Assembly (NCBI RefSeq): GCF_008629655.1 | Contig: NZ_VWSG01000002.1 | Span: forward strand, 186,001-250,000 | Source of the DNA: Paenimyroides baculatum | GTDB taxonomy: Bacteria > Bacteroidota > Bacteroidia > Flavobacteriales > Flavobacteriaceae | Reading direction: 5' to 3' | Length of the DNA stretch: 64,000 bases | Part shown: piece by piece, positions 1 through 7,936 of the stretch | Position numbering within the stretch: position 1 is the stretch's first letter | How the letters are laid out: each line of letters starts with the position of its first letter | Position numbers and translations under genes: made by a program | Notes under the pieces: generated by a model | What the model was told of the DNA's origin: nothing | Seen by the model: only the letters and a program-made list of their open reading frames with translations | Databases searched by the model: none

Positions 1-1766
1 CCACGACCTACACGTCCACGCAACTGATGCAACTGACTCAACCCGAAACGTTCGGCACTTTCTATAATCATTACGGATGCGTTTGGAACATTTACACCGA
101 CTTCGATCACCGTAGTGGCAATCATAATATGAGTTTCGCCTTTAACAAATCGATCCATTTCTGAATCTTTATCTTTAGAATGCATTTGTCCGTGAACAAT
201 ACTGATTCTGTATTCAGGAAAAGGAAAATCGCGCGAAATTGCTTCGTATCCTTCCATTAAATTCTTGTAATCTAACTTTTCGCTTTCCTGAATCAATGGA
301 TAAACAATATAAATTTGTCTGCCTTTTGCAATTTCTTCCTTAATGAAATGCCAAACCTGCAATCGTTTGCTTTCAAAAAAATGAAGTGTTTTTATAGGTT
401 TTCGTCCCGGTGGTAATTCATCGATTACCGAAACATCTAAATCACCATACAAACTCATAGCCAAAGTACGCGGGATTGGTGTTGCCGTCATAACCAAAAC
501 GTGTGGTGGCAACGAATTTTTCTTCCACATTTTTGATCGCTGTTCAACGCCGAAACGGTGCTGTTCATCGATAATCGACAAGCCTAAATTTTTAAACTGA
601 ACTTTATCTTCTAACAACGCATGTGTTCCGATTAAAATATGAATGGTTCCGTTTTCTAAATCTTCATGAATTTGGTTGCGCTCTTTTGTTTTGGTCGATC
701 CTGTAAGCAAAACCACCTTTACATTAATTTTATCTGCCAACTCTTTAATGCCTGCAAAATGCTGATTCGCCAAAATTTCGGTCGGAGCCATTAAACATGC
801 CTGAAAACCGTTGTCTAACGCCAAAAGCATACTCATAAAACCGACAATGGTTTTACCTGCACCAACATCGCCTTGCAACAAACGATTCATTTGCGCTTCG
901 TGCGCCATATCAATTCTAATTTCTTTCAACACGCGCTTTTGGGCATTTGTCAAAGGAAACGGTAAGTGATCGTGATAAAAAGAATTAAAATAATCGCCCA
1001 CAATATTGAATGCAAATCCTTTAATTTTATGTTTTCGAACCAGATTTTTAGAAAGCAGTTGCAGCTGGATAAAAAATAATTCTTCGAACTTCAAGCGAAA
1101 CTGCGCTCTGTTTAACAAATCGGCACTTTTAGGAAAATGAATATTGAAAAATGATTCGTTTTTGGGTAATAAACGTAATTCATTAATTAATGATTCAGGA
1201 AAAACTTCTTTAAATAAATGATGCGTTTCTATAAAAACCTGTTGCATCATTTTAGTAATGCTTCGGTTGGAAATATTTTTCTGATTTAATTTTTCGTTCG
1301 ATGGATATACCGGTTGCAATGCAGACTGCAAACTTTTTTTATGTTCTTCAACCGTTTCCATTTCCGGGTGAGGCATCGAAAATAATCCGTTAAAATTATT
1401 AATTTTTCCAAAAATCACATACGATGTATTCAACTGCAAATTTTCTTTGATCCATTTGTGTCCCTGAAACCAAATCAGTTCCATTTCTGCAGTTCCATCG
1501 GTAAAAACAGCAACCAAGCGGCTACCGCGTTTTTGTTCAACCGTTTTTAATCGAATAATTTTACCAACAAGCTGAACTTCTGCATTAATTCCGGAATTTA
1601 ATTCGTTAATTTTATAATACTTTGTTCGATCTAAATATTTGTAAGGATAAAAATTGATTAAATCTTTATAAGTAAAAATCTGAAGTTCTTTTTTTAGTAC
1701 AACAGCCCTTTGTGGACCAACGCCCTTAAGGTATTCAATAGGTGTATCTAAAACATTTTGCTGCAT
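1..1766 (-). CDS. recG: ATP-dependent DNA helicase RecG (partial, C-terminus beyond window)
   Basis: RecG remodels stalled replication forks and branched recombination intermediates. The reading frame is open from an ATG at 1764-1766 to the window edge, about 588 codons. An N-terminal OB-fold wedge region precedes the helicase core, where I read Walker A GDVGAGKT, the DEQHRFG box, the SAT-like MTATPIPRT motif and, at the edge, RFGLSQLHQLRGRVGRG, all diagnostic of RecG. RecG proteins are about 690-700 residues, so roughly 110 C-terminal residues are missing. It is divergent from the PNGase F-like gene across a 112 bp AT-rich gap. Nothing looks broken. Confidence 0.96.
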   Translation of the reverse strand, partial: MQQNVLDTPIEYLKGVGPQRAVVLKKELQIFTYKDLINFYPYKYLDRTKYYKINELNSGINAEVQLVGKIIRLKTVEQKRGSRLVAVFTDGTAEMELIWFQGHKWIKENLQLNTSYVIFGKINNFNGLFSMPHPEMETVEEHKKSLQSALQPVYPSNEKLNQKNISNRSITKMMQQVFIETHHLFKEVFPESLINELRLLPKNESFFNIHFPKSADLLNRAQFRLKFEELFFIQLQLLSKNLVRKHKIKGFAFNIVGDYFNSFYHDHLPFPLTNAQKRVLKEIRIDMAHEAQMNRLLQGDVGAGKTIVGFMSMLLALDNGFQACLMAPTEILANQHFAGIKELADKINVKVVLLTGSTKTKERNQIHEDLENGTIHILIGTHALLEDKVQFKNLGLSIIDEQHRFGVEQRSKMWKKNSLPPHVLVMTATPIPRTLAMSLYGDLDVSVIDELPPGRKPIKTLHFFESKRLQVWHFIKEEIAKGRQIYIVYPLIQESEKLDYKNLMEGYEAISRDFPFPEYRISIVHGQMHSKDKDSEMDRFVKGETHIMIATTVIEVGVNVPNASVMIIESAERFGLSQLHQLRGRVGR

Positions 1767-1878
1767 TTTTACTTTTTTGTAAAGTTAAAAGTAATTGTTT
1801 AATTTTTCAAAAAGTAAAAATAGTTTACCCGAACAAATAACTTTATTTTATATTTACAAATAATTAACAACAATATAG

Positions 1879-2904
1879 ATGAAAAAACTTATAACAGTAT
1901 TATTACTTTCAACTTTTACATTTATTTCATGTAAAGACGATGAAAAAACAAGTCAGGATCCATCAAAAACTACTATAAAAACTTTTGATAATGTGAAAGT
2001 TGCTTTTGGTGATGGATTATCACAAAGTGCCGAAGGTACTTTTTCTTTCCCAACAAATTCTGAAAATATCAAGACGATTAAAATGTTCATTAAAGATATT
2101 TGTCCGAACAAAGAATGCGATGAGTGGGACAGATATGCCAATTTGTATGCTAAGGATAAAACAACAGGCGAATGGTATGAATTAGGTAGATTTATTAATC
2201 CGTATTGGGTTGGAAACGAGAAGTTAGAAAGAGGTTACGAGATTGATGTGACTGATTTTAAATCAATTTTAAGCGGATCTACCGAATTAAAAATCTATAC
2301 CGAAACATGGTTAGCAAAAGGGCGAAAATACACTGTGGAGTTTGATTTTGAATTTGGAACACCAGACTATAAGTATTCTGCAGTTGTACCTGTTTTTCAA
2401 TATAATAAATCATCAATAGACGGTGTACCTTACGGAACTGCATTTGATACAAATGTGTTTGATTTAACTAAACAAATTAATATCCCATCTGGTGCAGAAA
2501 TTGCATACTTAAGAACTATTATTTCTGGTTGGGGTCATGCAACACCTAATGATGCAGGCGGGCGCGGTTGTGCAGAATGGTGCTACCGTACACATCATAT
2601 AAATATTAATGGTACGCAAACTTTTGCACACGATTTAAAAGCTATTGGTTGCGCGCAAAACCCAGTTAATAACCAAGCACCAGGTAACTGGAAACCAGAT
2701 CGTGCGGGTTGGTGTCCTGGAATGGTTGTTCCTGCACGTTTTGATAACATTCAAAAAAGTATGTTTGGATCAACTTTTAATTTTGAATATAAATTTGAAG
2801 ATTGGACAAATAACAATGGTAATGGTAACGCTTTTTACGCCATTTCAACTTTTGTAGTTGTAAAAAGTAATTCGCCGATTAATAAGGCAACAATATCAAA
2901 TTAA
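1879..2904 (+). CDS. PNGase F-type peptide-N4-(N-acetyl-beta-glucosaminyl)asparagine amidase, lipoprotein
   Basis: This enzyme family cleaves N-glycans from asparagine of glycoproteins. The 341-residue protein matches remembered Elizabethkingia PNGase F along its whole length, including CDEWDRYAN, TETWLAKGR, GWGHATPNDAG and GCAEWCYRTH. By alignment from memory the catalytic residues Asp60, Glu118 and Glu206 of mature PNGase F correspond to Asp84, Glu142 and Glu233 here. The N-terminus is a lipoprotein signal with lipobox FISC (Cys18), followed by K-D-D-E, which resembles the lipoprotein surface-export signal described in Capnocytophaga. A surface-anchored rather than secreted enzyme is inferred. 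It stands alone and ends at a strong shared terminator. Confidence 0.93.
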   Translation: MKKLITVLLLSTFTFISCKDDEKTSQDPSKTTIKTFDNVKVAFGDGLSQSAEGTFSFPTNSENIKTIKMFIKDICPNKECDEWDRYANLYAKDKTTGEWYELGRFINPYWVGNEKLERGYEIDVTDFKSILSGSTELKIYTETWLAKGRKYTVEFDFEFGTPDYKYSAVVPVFQYNKSSIDGVPYGTAFDTNVFDLTKQINIPSGAEIAYLRTIISGWGHATPNDAGGRGCAEWCYRTHHININGTQTFAHDLKAIGCAQNPVNNQAPGNWKPDRAGWCPGMVVPARFDNIQKSMFGSTFNFEYKFEDWTNNNGNGNAFYAISTFVVVKSNSPINKATISN

Positions 2905-2910
2905 CAATAA

Positions 2911-2936
2911 AGAGTTCCAAATTTGGAACTCTTTTT
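2911..2936. terminator. Bidirectional terminator between PNGase F-like gene and bcp
   Basis: A perfect 22 bp palindrome (2911-2932, arms AGAGTTCCAAA) is followed by a T run. It lies directly after the PNGase F-like stop and abuts the bcp stop, so it can serve both convergent genes. Confidence 0.88.
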
Positions 2937-3387
2937 ACTTTAATATCTGTGTTGTGTGTTCTTTGGTTTTCACTTTCGCAATAATATCTTCAATAAATCC
3001 GTTTTCGCTAATAATAAAAGTAGTTCGGTGAATACCATCAAACTCACGACCCATAAATTTCTTTGGTCCCCAAACGCCATAAGCATTAATAACTACTTTA
3101 TCTTCATCGGCAATTAGCGGATATTGTAAGTTATTTTTAACGGCAAAATTCAACTGTCTTTTTTGCGAATCGGCACTAACACCAATTACTTGATAATTTT
3201 GTGCTAAAAAACGTTCAATATTATTTTGCAAATCACAGGCTTCTGCAGTACATCCGGGAGTTGATGCTTTTGGGTAGAAAAACAAGACAATTTTTTTTCC
3301 TTTAAAATCTTTTAATTGAACGGTTGATCCGTTTTGGTCTATTCCTGAAAAATCAGGAGCCTTATCGCCTATTTTTAGTGTGGTCAT
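2935..3387 (-). CDS. bcp: Thioredoxin-dependent thiol peroxidase (Bcp/PrxQ peroxiredoxin)
   Basis: This cytoplasmic peroxiredoxin reduces hydroperoxides using thioredoxin. The 150-residue protein has the family motif FYPKASTPGCTAEACD, with the peroxidatic Cys46 and resolving Cys51 five residues apart as in the BCP/PrxQ group. Length is typical. It starts at the ATG read at 3387-3385 and is divergent from nth, with 43 bp between the start codons. It ends against the terminator shared with the PNGase F-like gene. Confidence 0.94.
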   Translation of the reverse strand: MTTLKIGDKAPDFSGIDQNGSTVQLKDFKGKKIVLFFYPKASTPGCTAEACDLQNNIERFLAQNYQVIGVSADSQKRQLNFAVKNNLQYPLIADEDKVVINAYGVWGPKKFMGREFDGIHRTTFIISENGFIEDIIAKVKTKEHTTQILK

Positions 3388-3394
3388 AATTTAC

Positions 3395-3402
3395 TATTTT
3401 TG
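3395..3402 (+). promoter_or_regulatory. TAnnTTTG promoter element of nth
   Basis: TATTTTTG matches the Bacteroidota -7 consensus TAnnTTTG and lies 29 bp before the nth ATG. Confidence 0.55.
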
Positions 3403-3430
3403 TAAAATTACAAATCATTTACACATTAAA

Positions 3431-4090
3431 ATGACCAAAAAAGAAAAAGTTCAGTTTGTTATTGATACTTTAGAACAGCTTTATCCGGAAGTTCCTATTC
3501 CGTTAGATCATAAAGATCCATATACTTTATTAATTGCCGTGTTGTTGTCTGCACAATGTACCGATGTTCGCGTGAACCAGATCACTCCCAAACTATTTGC
3601 TATTGCAGATAATCCGTACGATATGGTTAAACTTACTGTTGAAGAAATAGCAAATATTATTCGTCCGTGTGGTTTGTCTCCAATGAAATCGAAGGGAATT
3701 TACGGTTTAAGTAAAATTTTGATAGATCAATACGACGGAGAAGTTCCTGCGGATATGAATGCTTTGGAATTGTTACCTGCTGTTGGTCATAAAACGGCTT
3801 CGGTTGTAATGTCACAAGCTTTTAATGTTCCTGCATTTCCTGTTGATACACATATTCATCGTTTAATGTATCGTTGGAATTTAAGTTCAGGCAAAAATGT
3901 GGTTCAGACCGAGAATGACGCTAAAAGTATTTTCCCTATTGATTTATGGAATAAACTGCATTTACAGATGATTTGGTACGGACGTGAATATTCACCTGCC
4001 CGTGGATGGAAACTGGAAAAAGACATTATCACCCAAAAAATCGGTAAGAAATCATTGATTAACGAGCTTTTGAAAACGAATAAACAATAA
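3431..4090 (+). CDS. nth: Endonuclease III (DNA glycosylase/AP lyase), lacking the iron-sulfur loop cysteines
   Basis: Nth removes oxidised pyrimidines and nicks abasic sites in base-excision repair. An upstream GTG at 3380 would overlap the divergent bcp gene and the nth promoter, so I start at the ATG at 3431 (219 residues). The helix-hairpin-helix LPAVGHKTA carries catalytic Lys121, and VDTHIHR carries Asp139, matching E. coli Lys120 and Asp138. The C-terminal region where many homologues have C-x6-C-x2-C-x5-C reads GREYSPARGWKLEKD and has no cysteines, so the 4Fe-4S cluster is absent. Some other Flavobacteria appear to share this, so it is likely a lineage trait rather than damage. Confidence 0.93.
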   Translation: MTKKEKVQFVIDTLEQLYPEVPIPLDHKDPYTLLIAVLLSAQCTDVRVNQITPKLFAIADNPYDMVKLTVEEIANIIRPCGLSPMKSKGIYGLSKILIDQYDGEVPADMNALELLPAVGHKTASVVMSQAFNVPAFPVDTHIHRLMYRWNLSSGKNVVQTENDAKSIFPIDLWNKLHLQMIWYGREYSPARGWKLEKDIITQKIGKKSLINELLKTNKQ

Positions 4091-4117
4091 AAAAAGGAAC
4101 TTTTTAAGTTCCTTTTT
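4091..4117 (+). terminator. Terminator of nth
   Basis: Hairpin arms AAAAAGGAACTT / AAGTTCCTTTTT begin directly after the nth stop codon and end in a T run. From here to 4308 I see no gene. Confidence 0.85.
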
Positions 4118-4308
4118 AGTTTTGAAAAGTTATGAAATTTATTGACCCTTTCTTTAAAGCAGTTGTACTTTTTGAATAGTTTAAAATAAAGTTTATTGTA
4201 CTTTGCTTTGGTAAAAGGTGTGTTTGTGGTTTACTGTTGTTTTTGTAATTTTTTATCATAGAATAGGTTTCATTTTATGATATAACGCAACAGCAAATAA
4301 AATTATTG

Positions 4309-4893
4309 TTAGTCGTTTAAAATAATTTGATTTTTATCTATCATTTTACGCAAATTAACAATCGCATAGCGCATTCTGCCTAAAGCGGTATTTATGCTAA
4401 TCTGGTTTAATTCGGCAATTTCCTTAAAAGTTAAATCATCGTACAAGCGTAAACGAATAATTTCCTGCTGATCTTGTGGTAATTTTAATATCAACGTATG
4501 TAAATCATCTTCAATCTGTCCGGCAATCATACTTGTTTCAATGTTCATTTCAGAATCAATCATTTTACTGAAAACTGAATATTCTTCTTGGTCGCGTTGA
4601 AATTTCACTTTAGACTGTTTTCTAAAATGATCGATAATCAAATTATGAGAAATACGCATCACCCAAGGTAAAAATTTACCTTCTTCGTTGTAATTCTGTT
4701 TTTTTATGGTGTTAATTACCTTAATAAAAGTTTCCTGAAAAATATCGTCCGATAAATCTCTGTCTTTTACTTTAGAGAAGATAAAACTGTATATACGTGA
4801 TTTATGACGCTCTATTAATTGCGCCAAAGCCCATTCATTTCCAGATGCGTATTGGGTTACCAACACTGCGTCTGACAAAATTTCATTTGCCAT
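4309..4893 (-). CDS. ECF-type RNA polymerase sigma factor
   Basis: A 194-residue sigma-70 family protein with region 2 (DDIFQETFIKVINTI, then LPWVMRISHNLIIDHFRK) and a C-terminal region 4 helix-turn-helix (LPQDQQEIIRLRLYDDLTFKEIAELN). It lacks regions 1 and 3, as ECF sigma factors do. No anti-sigma gene is adjacent: the neighbours are nth and the divergent uvrA, so its control partner, if any, lies elsewhere. Flavobacteria commonly carry one such orphan near uvrA. The regulon cannot be deduced from sequence. Confidence 0.92.
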   Translation of the reverse strand: MANEILSDAVLVTQYASGNEWALAQLIERHKSRIYSFIFSKVKDRDLSDDIFQETFIKVINTIKKQNYNEEGKFLPWVMRISHNLIIDHFRKQSKVKFQRDQEEYSVFSKMIDSEMNIETSMIAGQIEDDLHTLILKLPQDQQEIIRLRLYDDLTFKEIAELNQISINTALGRMRYAIVNLRKMIDKNQIILND

Positions 4894-5071
4894 CTTAACT
4901 TATGTTTTTAGGTTTTTACTATAAGTATAGATACGTAATAGGCTTTTGTTTTAAAGTTTATCTAAACAAATATATAAAAAAAATCGTTTCTTAAAAAAAA
5001 CTTAAAAAAAATATTGACTTTTTTTAAATTAATTGTCGCTTTGGCATAAAACTTCTTCGTTTAAAAATTTG

Positions 5072-5079
5072 TAATTTTG
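5072..5079 (+). promoter_or_regulatory. TAnnTTTG promoter element of uvrA
   Basis: TAATTTTG, 16 bp before the uvrA ATG, matches the Bacteroidota -7 box. The flanking 4894-5095 region is A/T-rich and also holds the start of the divergent sigma factor gene. Confidence 0.5.
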
Positions 5080-5095
5080 TAGTTATTTTATAAAA

Positions 5096-7900
5096 ATGAA
5101 AAAAATAGATTTTTCTAAAATCGATCCAAAACAGAATATCATTATTAAAGGAGCGCATCTTCATAATTTAAAAAATTTAGATGTAGTTATTCCCCGAAAT
5201 AAAATGGTTGTTATAACAGGTTTGTCGGGTTCCGGTAAATCAAGTTTGGCTTTTGACACCTTGTATGCCGAAGGACAACGCCGTTATGTTGAAAGTTTGT
5301 CATCGTATGCGCGTCAGTTTTTAGGTCGAATCAACAAACCAAAAGTAGAATATATTAAAGGTATCGCGCCGGCTGTTGCTATCGAGCAAAAAGTGAATAC
5401 AACAAATGCACGTTCAACCGTTGGTACATCTACAGAAATTTACGATTATTTAAAATTGTTATATGCCCGTATTGGTACAACTTTTTCGCCAATTTCAGGG
5501 AATGAAGTTAAAAAGCACACGGTAACCGATGTTATTGATACTGTAAAAACGTTCGATGAAGAATCGAAATGGTTATTGCTTGCCCCTGTTTACGAAATTA
5601 AGGAACGATCTATTATCGATCAGCTAAAAATTGCGTTACAGCAAGGTTTTGCTCGATTATTTTATAAGAACGAAACCAAAAGAATTGATGAATTTGTTGA
5701 AGAATTTGCATCAAAAAAAATAAAATCAGAAGATATTCAGCTGATTATTGATCGTTTGGTTGTTCGTCATGATGAAGATTTTTACAATCGATTGTCTGAT
5801 GCTGTTTATACGGCATTTTTCGAAGGAAAAGGCGTTTTGCATTTGTATGAATTAGGGACTGGCAATCAGTTGGAATTCAACAATAAATTTGAATTAGACG
5901 GAATTACCTTTTTAGAACCTAACATTCATTTGTTCAGTTTTAACAATCCGTACGGTGCCTGCCCAAAATGCGATGGTTTTGGAACAACCATTGGTATTGA
6001 CGAAGATTTGGTTATTCCAAATACTGCTTTATCGGTTTACGAAAACGCTGTTTATCCGTGGCGTGGAGAAAGTATGTCGTGGTACCGCGATCAGTTAGTT
6101 AACAATTCTCATAAGTTCGATTTCCCAATTCACAAGCCTTTTTACGAATTAACAGCTGACCAAAAGCAATTGGTTTGGGAAGGGAACAGTTATTTCACCG
6201 GACTTAATTATTTTTTTAAAGATCTTGAAGCGAATAATTACAAAATACAAAATCGTGTTTTATTGTCAAGATACCGCGGTAAAACCAAATGTAATGTGTG
6301 TAACGGCAAGCGTTTACGACCAGAAGCGAATTATGTAAAAGTTGCCGATAGAACTATTTCAGATTTAGTTGATTTACCAATTAACGAATTGCGTGAATTC
6401 TTTAAAAATATTCAGTTAAACGAATTTGAAAGTAAAGTTGCCAAAAGATTATTGCTGGAAATTAACAACCGTTTGCAGTTTTTAAGCGATGTTGGTTTAG
6501 ACTATTTAACCATAAACCGCAGGTCTTCTACCCTTTCGGGTGGCGAATCGCAACGTATAAATCTGGCAACATCTTTAGGTAGTAGTTTGGTTGGATCTAT
6601 GTATATTTTAGACGAACCTAGTATCGGACTGCATTCGCGCGATTCTGAAAAATTGATCGAAGTTTTAAAAGATCTTCGCGATTTAGGAAACACTGTGATT
6701 ATTGTAGAACACGACGAAGATGTTATGAAAGCTGCCGACCAGATTATTGATATTGGTCCGGAAGCCGGAGTTTTAGGCGGAAAATTAATGGCACAGGGAA
6801 CTTTTAATGAAATTTTAAAAGCCGATACATTAACTGCAAAATATTTAAACGGCGATTTAGAGATTGAAGTTCCAAAAAAACGCCGACCGGTAAAAAATTA
6901 TATCGAAGTAAAAGGTGCTCGCGAAAACAACCTTCAAAACATAGATGTTATTTTTCCGTTAGATTGCTTAACAATGGTTAGCGGAGTTTCGGGCAGTGGA
7001 AAATCTACATTGGTTAAAAAGATTTTATATCCTGCATTAGAGAAACATTTAACGGGAGCAAGCGAAAAACCAGGGCAGTTTAATGAAATTACCGGATCAT
7101 TTTCGCACATAAAACATATTGAATATGTAGATCAAAATCCGATAGGGAAAAGTTCACGATCTAACCCTATATCTTACATAAAAGCGTACGACGATATTCG
7201 TGATTTGTTTGCAAAACAACAGCTTTCTAAAATGCGAAATTATCAACCAAAGCATTTTTCTTTTAATGTGGAAGGTGGTCGTTGCGAAGTTTGTAAAGGC
7301 GATGGTGTGGTTACCATTGAAATGCAGTTTATGGCAGATGTACATTTGGAATGTGAAACCTGTAAAGGAAAACGCTTTAAAAAGGAAATTTTAGAAGTAA
7401 ATTTTGAAGGCAAGAATATTTTTGATGTTTTGAATTTGACGGTTGATGAGTCAATGGAATTTTTCACAAAACACAAACAAGATAAAATTGTACAGAAAAT
7501 TCAGCCTTTACAAGATGTCGGTTTAGGATATGTTGCTTTGGGGCAATCATCTTCTACCCTATCTGGTGGTGAAGCACAACGCGTAAAACTGGCAACATTT
7601 CTTGGTAAAGGAGCCGTAAAAGAACGTGCTTTGTTTATTTTTGATGAGCCTACAACCGGTTTGCATTTTCATGATATTCAGAAGTTACTGCAATCGTTTC
7701 AGGCGTTGATTGAAAAAGGACATTCTATCATTGTTATTGAACATAATTTGGACATGATAAAATGTGCCGATTATGTTATTGATATTGGTCCCGATGGTGG
7801 TAAAAACGGTGGAAATGTTGTTGCAACAGGGACTCCCGAAGAAATAGTTAAAAACAAAAAATCAATTACAGGTTTGTATTTAAAAGAAAAACTAAAATAA
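5096..7900 (+). CDS. uvrA: Excinuclease ABC subunit UvrA
   Basis: UvrA is the DNA-damage recognition ATPase of nucleotide excision repair and loads UvrB. The 934-residue protein has two ABC modules: Walker A GLSGSGKSSLAF near residue 43 and GVSGSGKSTL near residue 630, each with its signature (TLSGGESQR and TLSGGEAQR) and Walker B. Zinc-binding CxxC pairs are present (CPKC/CNVC and CEVC/CETC). Length and order are normal for the family. It is transcribed alone and ends at a 38 bp palindromic terminator shared with the M1 peptidase gene. Confidence 0.98.
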   Translation: MKKIDFSKIDPKQNIIIKGAHLHNLKNLDVVIPRNKMVVITGLSGSGKSSLAFDTLYAEGQRRYVESLSSYARQFLGRINKPKVEYIKGIAPAVAIEQKVNTTNARSTVGTSTEIYDYLKLLYARIGTTFSPISGNEVKKHTVTDVIDTVKTFDEESKWLLLAPVYEIKERSIIDQLKIALQQGFARLFYKNETKRIDEFVEEFASKKIKSEDIQLIIDRLVVRHDEDFYNRLSDAVYTAFFEGKGVLHLYELGTGNQLEFNNKFELDGITFLEPNIHLFSFNNPYGACPKCDGFGTTIGIDEDLVIPNTALSVYENAVYPWRGESMSWYRDQLVNNSHKFDFPIHKPFYELTADQKQLVWEGNSYFTGLNYFFKDLEANNYKIQNRVLLSRYRGKTKCNVCNGKRLRPEANYVKVADRTISDLVDLPINELREFFKNIQLNEFESKVAKRLLLEINNRLQFLSDVGLDYLTINRRSSTLSGGESQRINLATSLGSSLVGSMYILDEPSIGLHSRDSEKLIEVLKDLRDLGNTVIIVEHDEDVMKAADQIIDIGPEAGVLGGKLMAQGTFNEILKADTLTAKYLNGDLEIEVPKKRRPVKNYIEVKGARENNLQNIDVIFPLDCLTMVSGVSGSGKSTLVKKILYPALEKHLTGASEKPGQFNEITGSFSHIKHIEYVDQNPIGKSSRSNPISYIKAYDDIRDLFAKQQLSKMRNYQPKHFSFNVEGGRCEVCKGDGVVTIEMQFMADVHLECETCKGKRFKKEILEVNFEGKNIFDVLNLTVDESMEFFTKHKQDKIVQKIQPLQDVGLGYVALGQSSSTLSGGEAQRVKLATFLGKGAVKERALFIFDEPTTGLHFHDIQKLLQSFQALIEKGHSIIVIEHNLDMIKCADYVIDIGPDGGKNGGNVVATGTPEEIVKNKKSITGLYLKEKLK

Positions 7901-7936
7901 AACAAAAGCGTTTCAAATTTGAAACGCTTTTGTTTT
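7899..7936. terminator. Bidirectional terminator between uvrA and M1 peptidase
   Basis: A perfect 38 bp palindrome, each arm 19 nt around core AAGCGTTTCAAA, spans both stop codons. A/T runs on both ends allow it to work in both directions. Confidence 0.9.

Noticed and set aside
4118..4308. Possible small gene between nth and the sigma factor
   Set aside because: No frame with a start, a protein-like pattern or its own terminator could be found.
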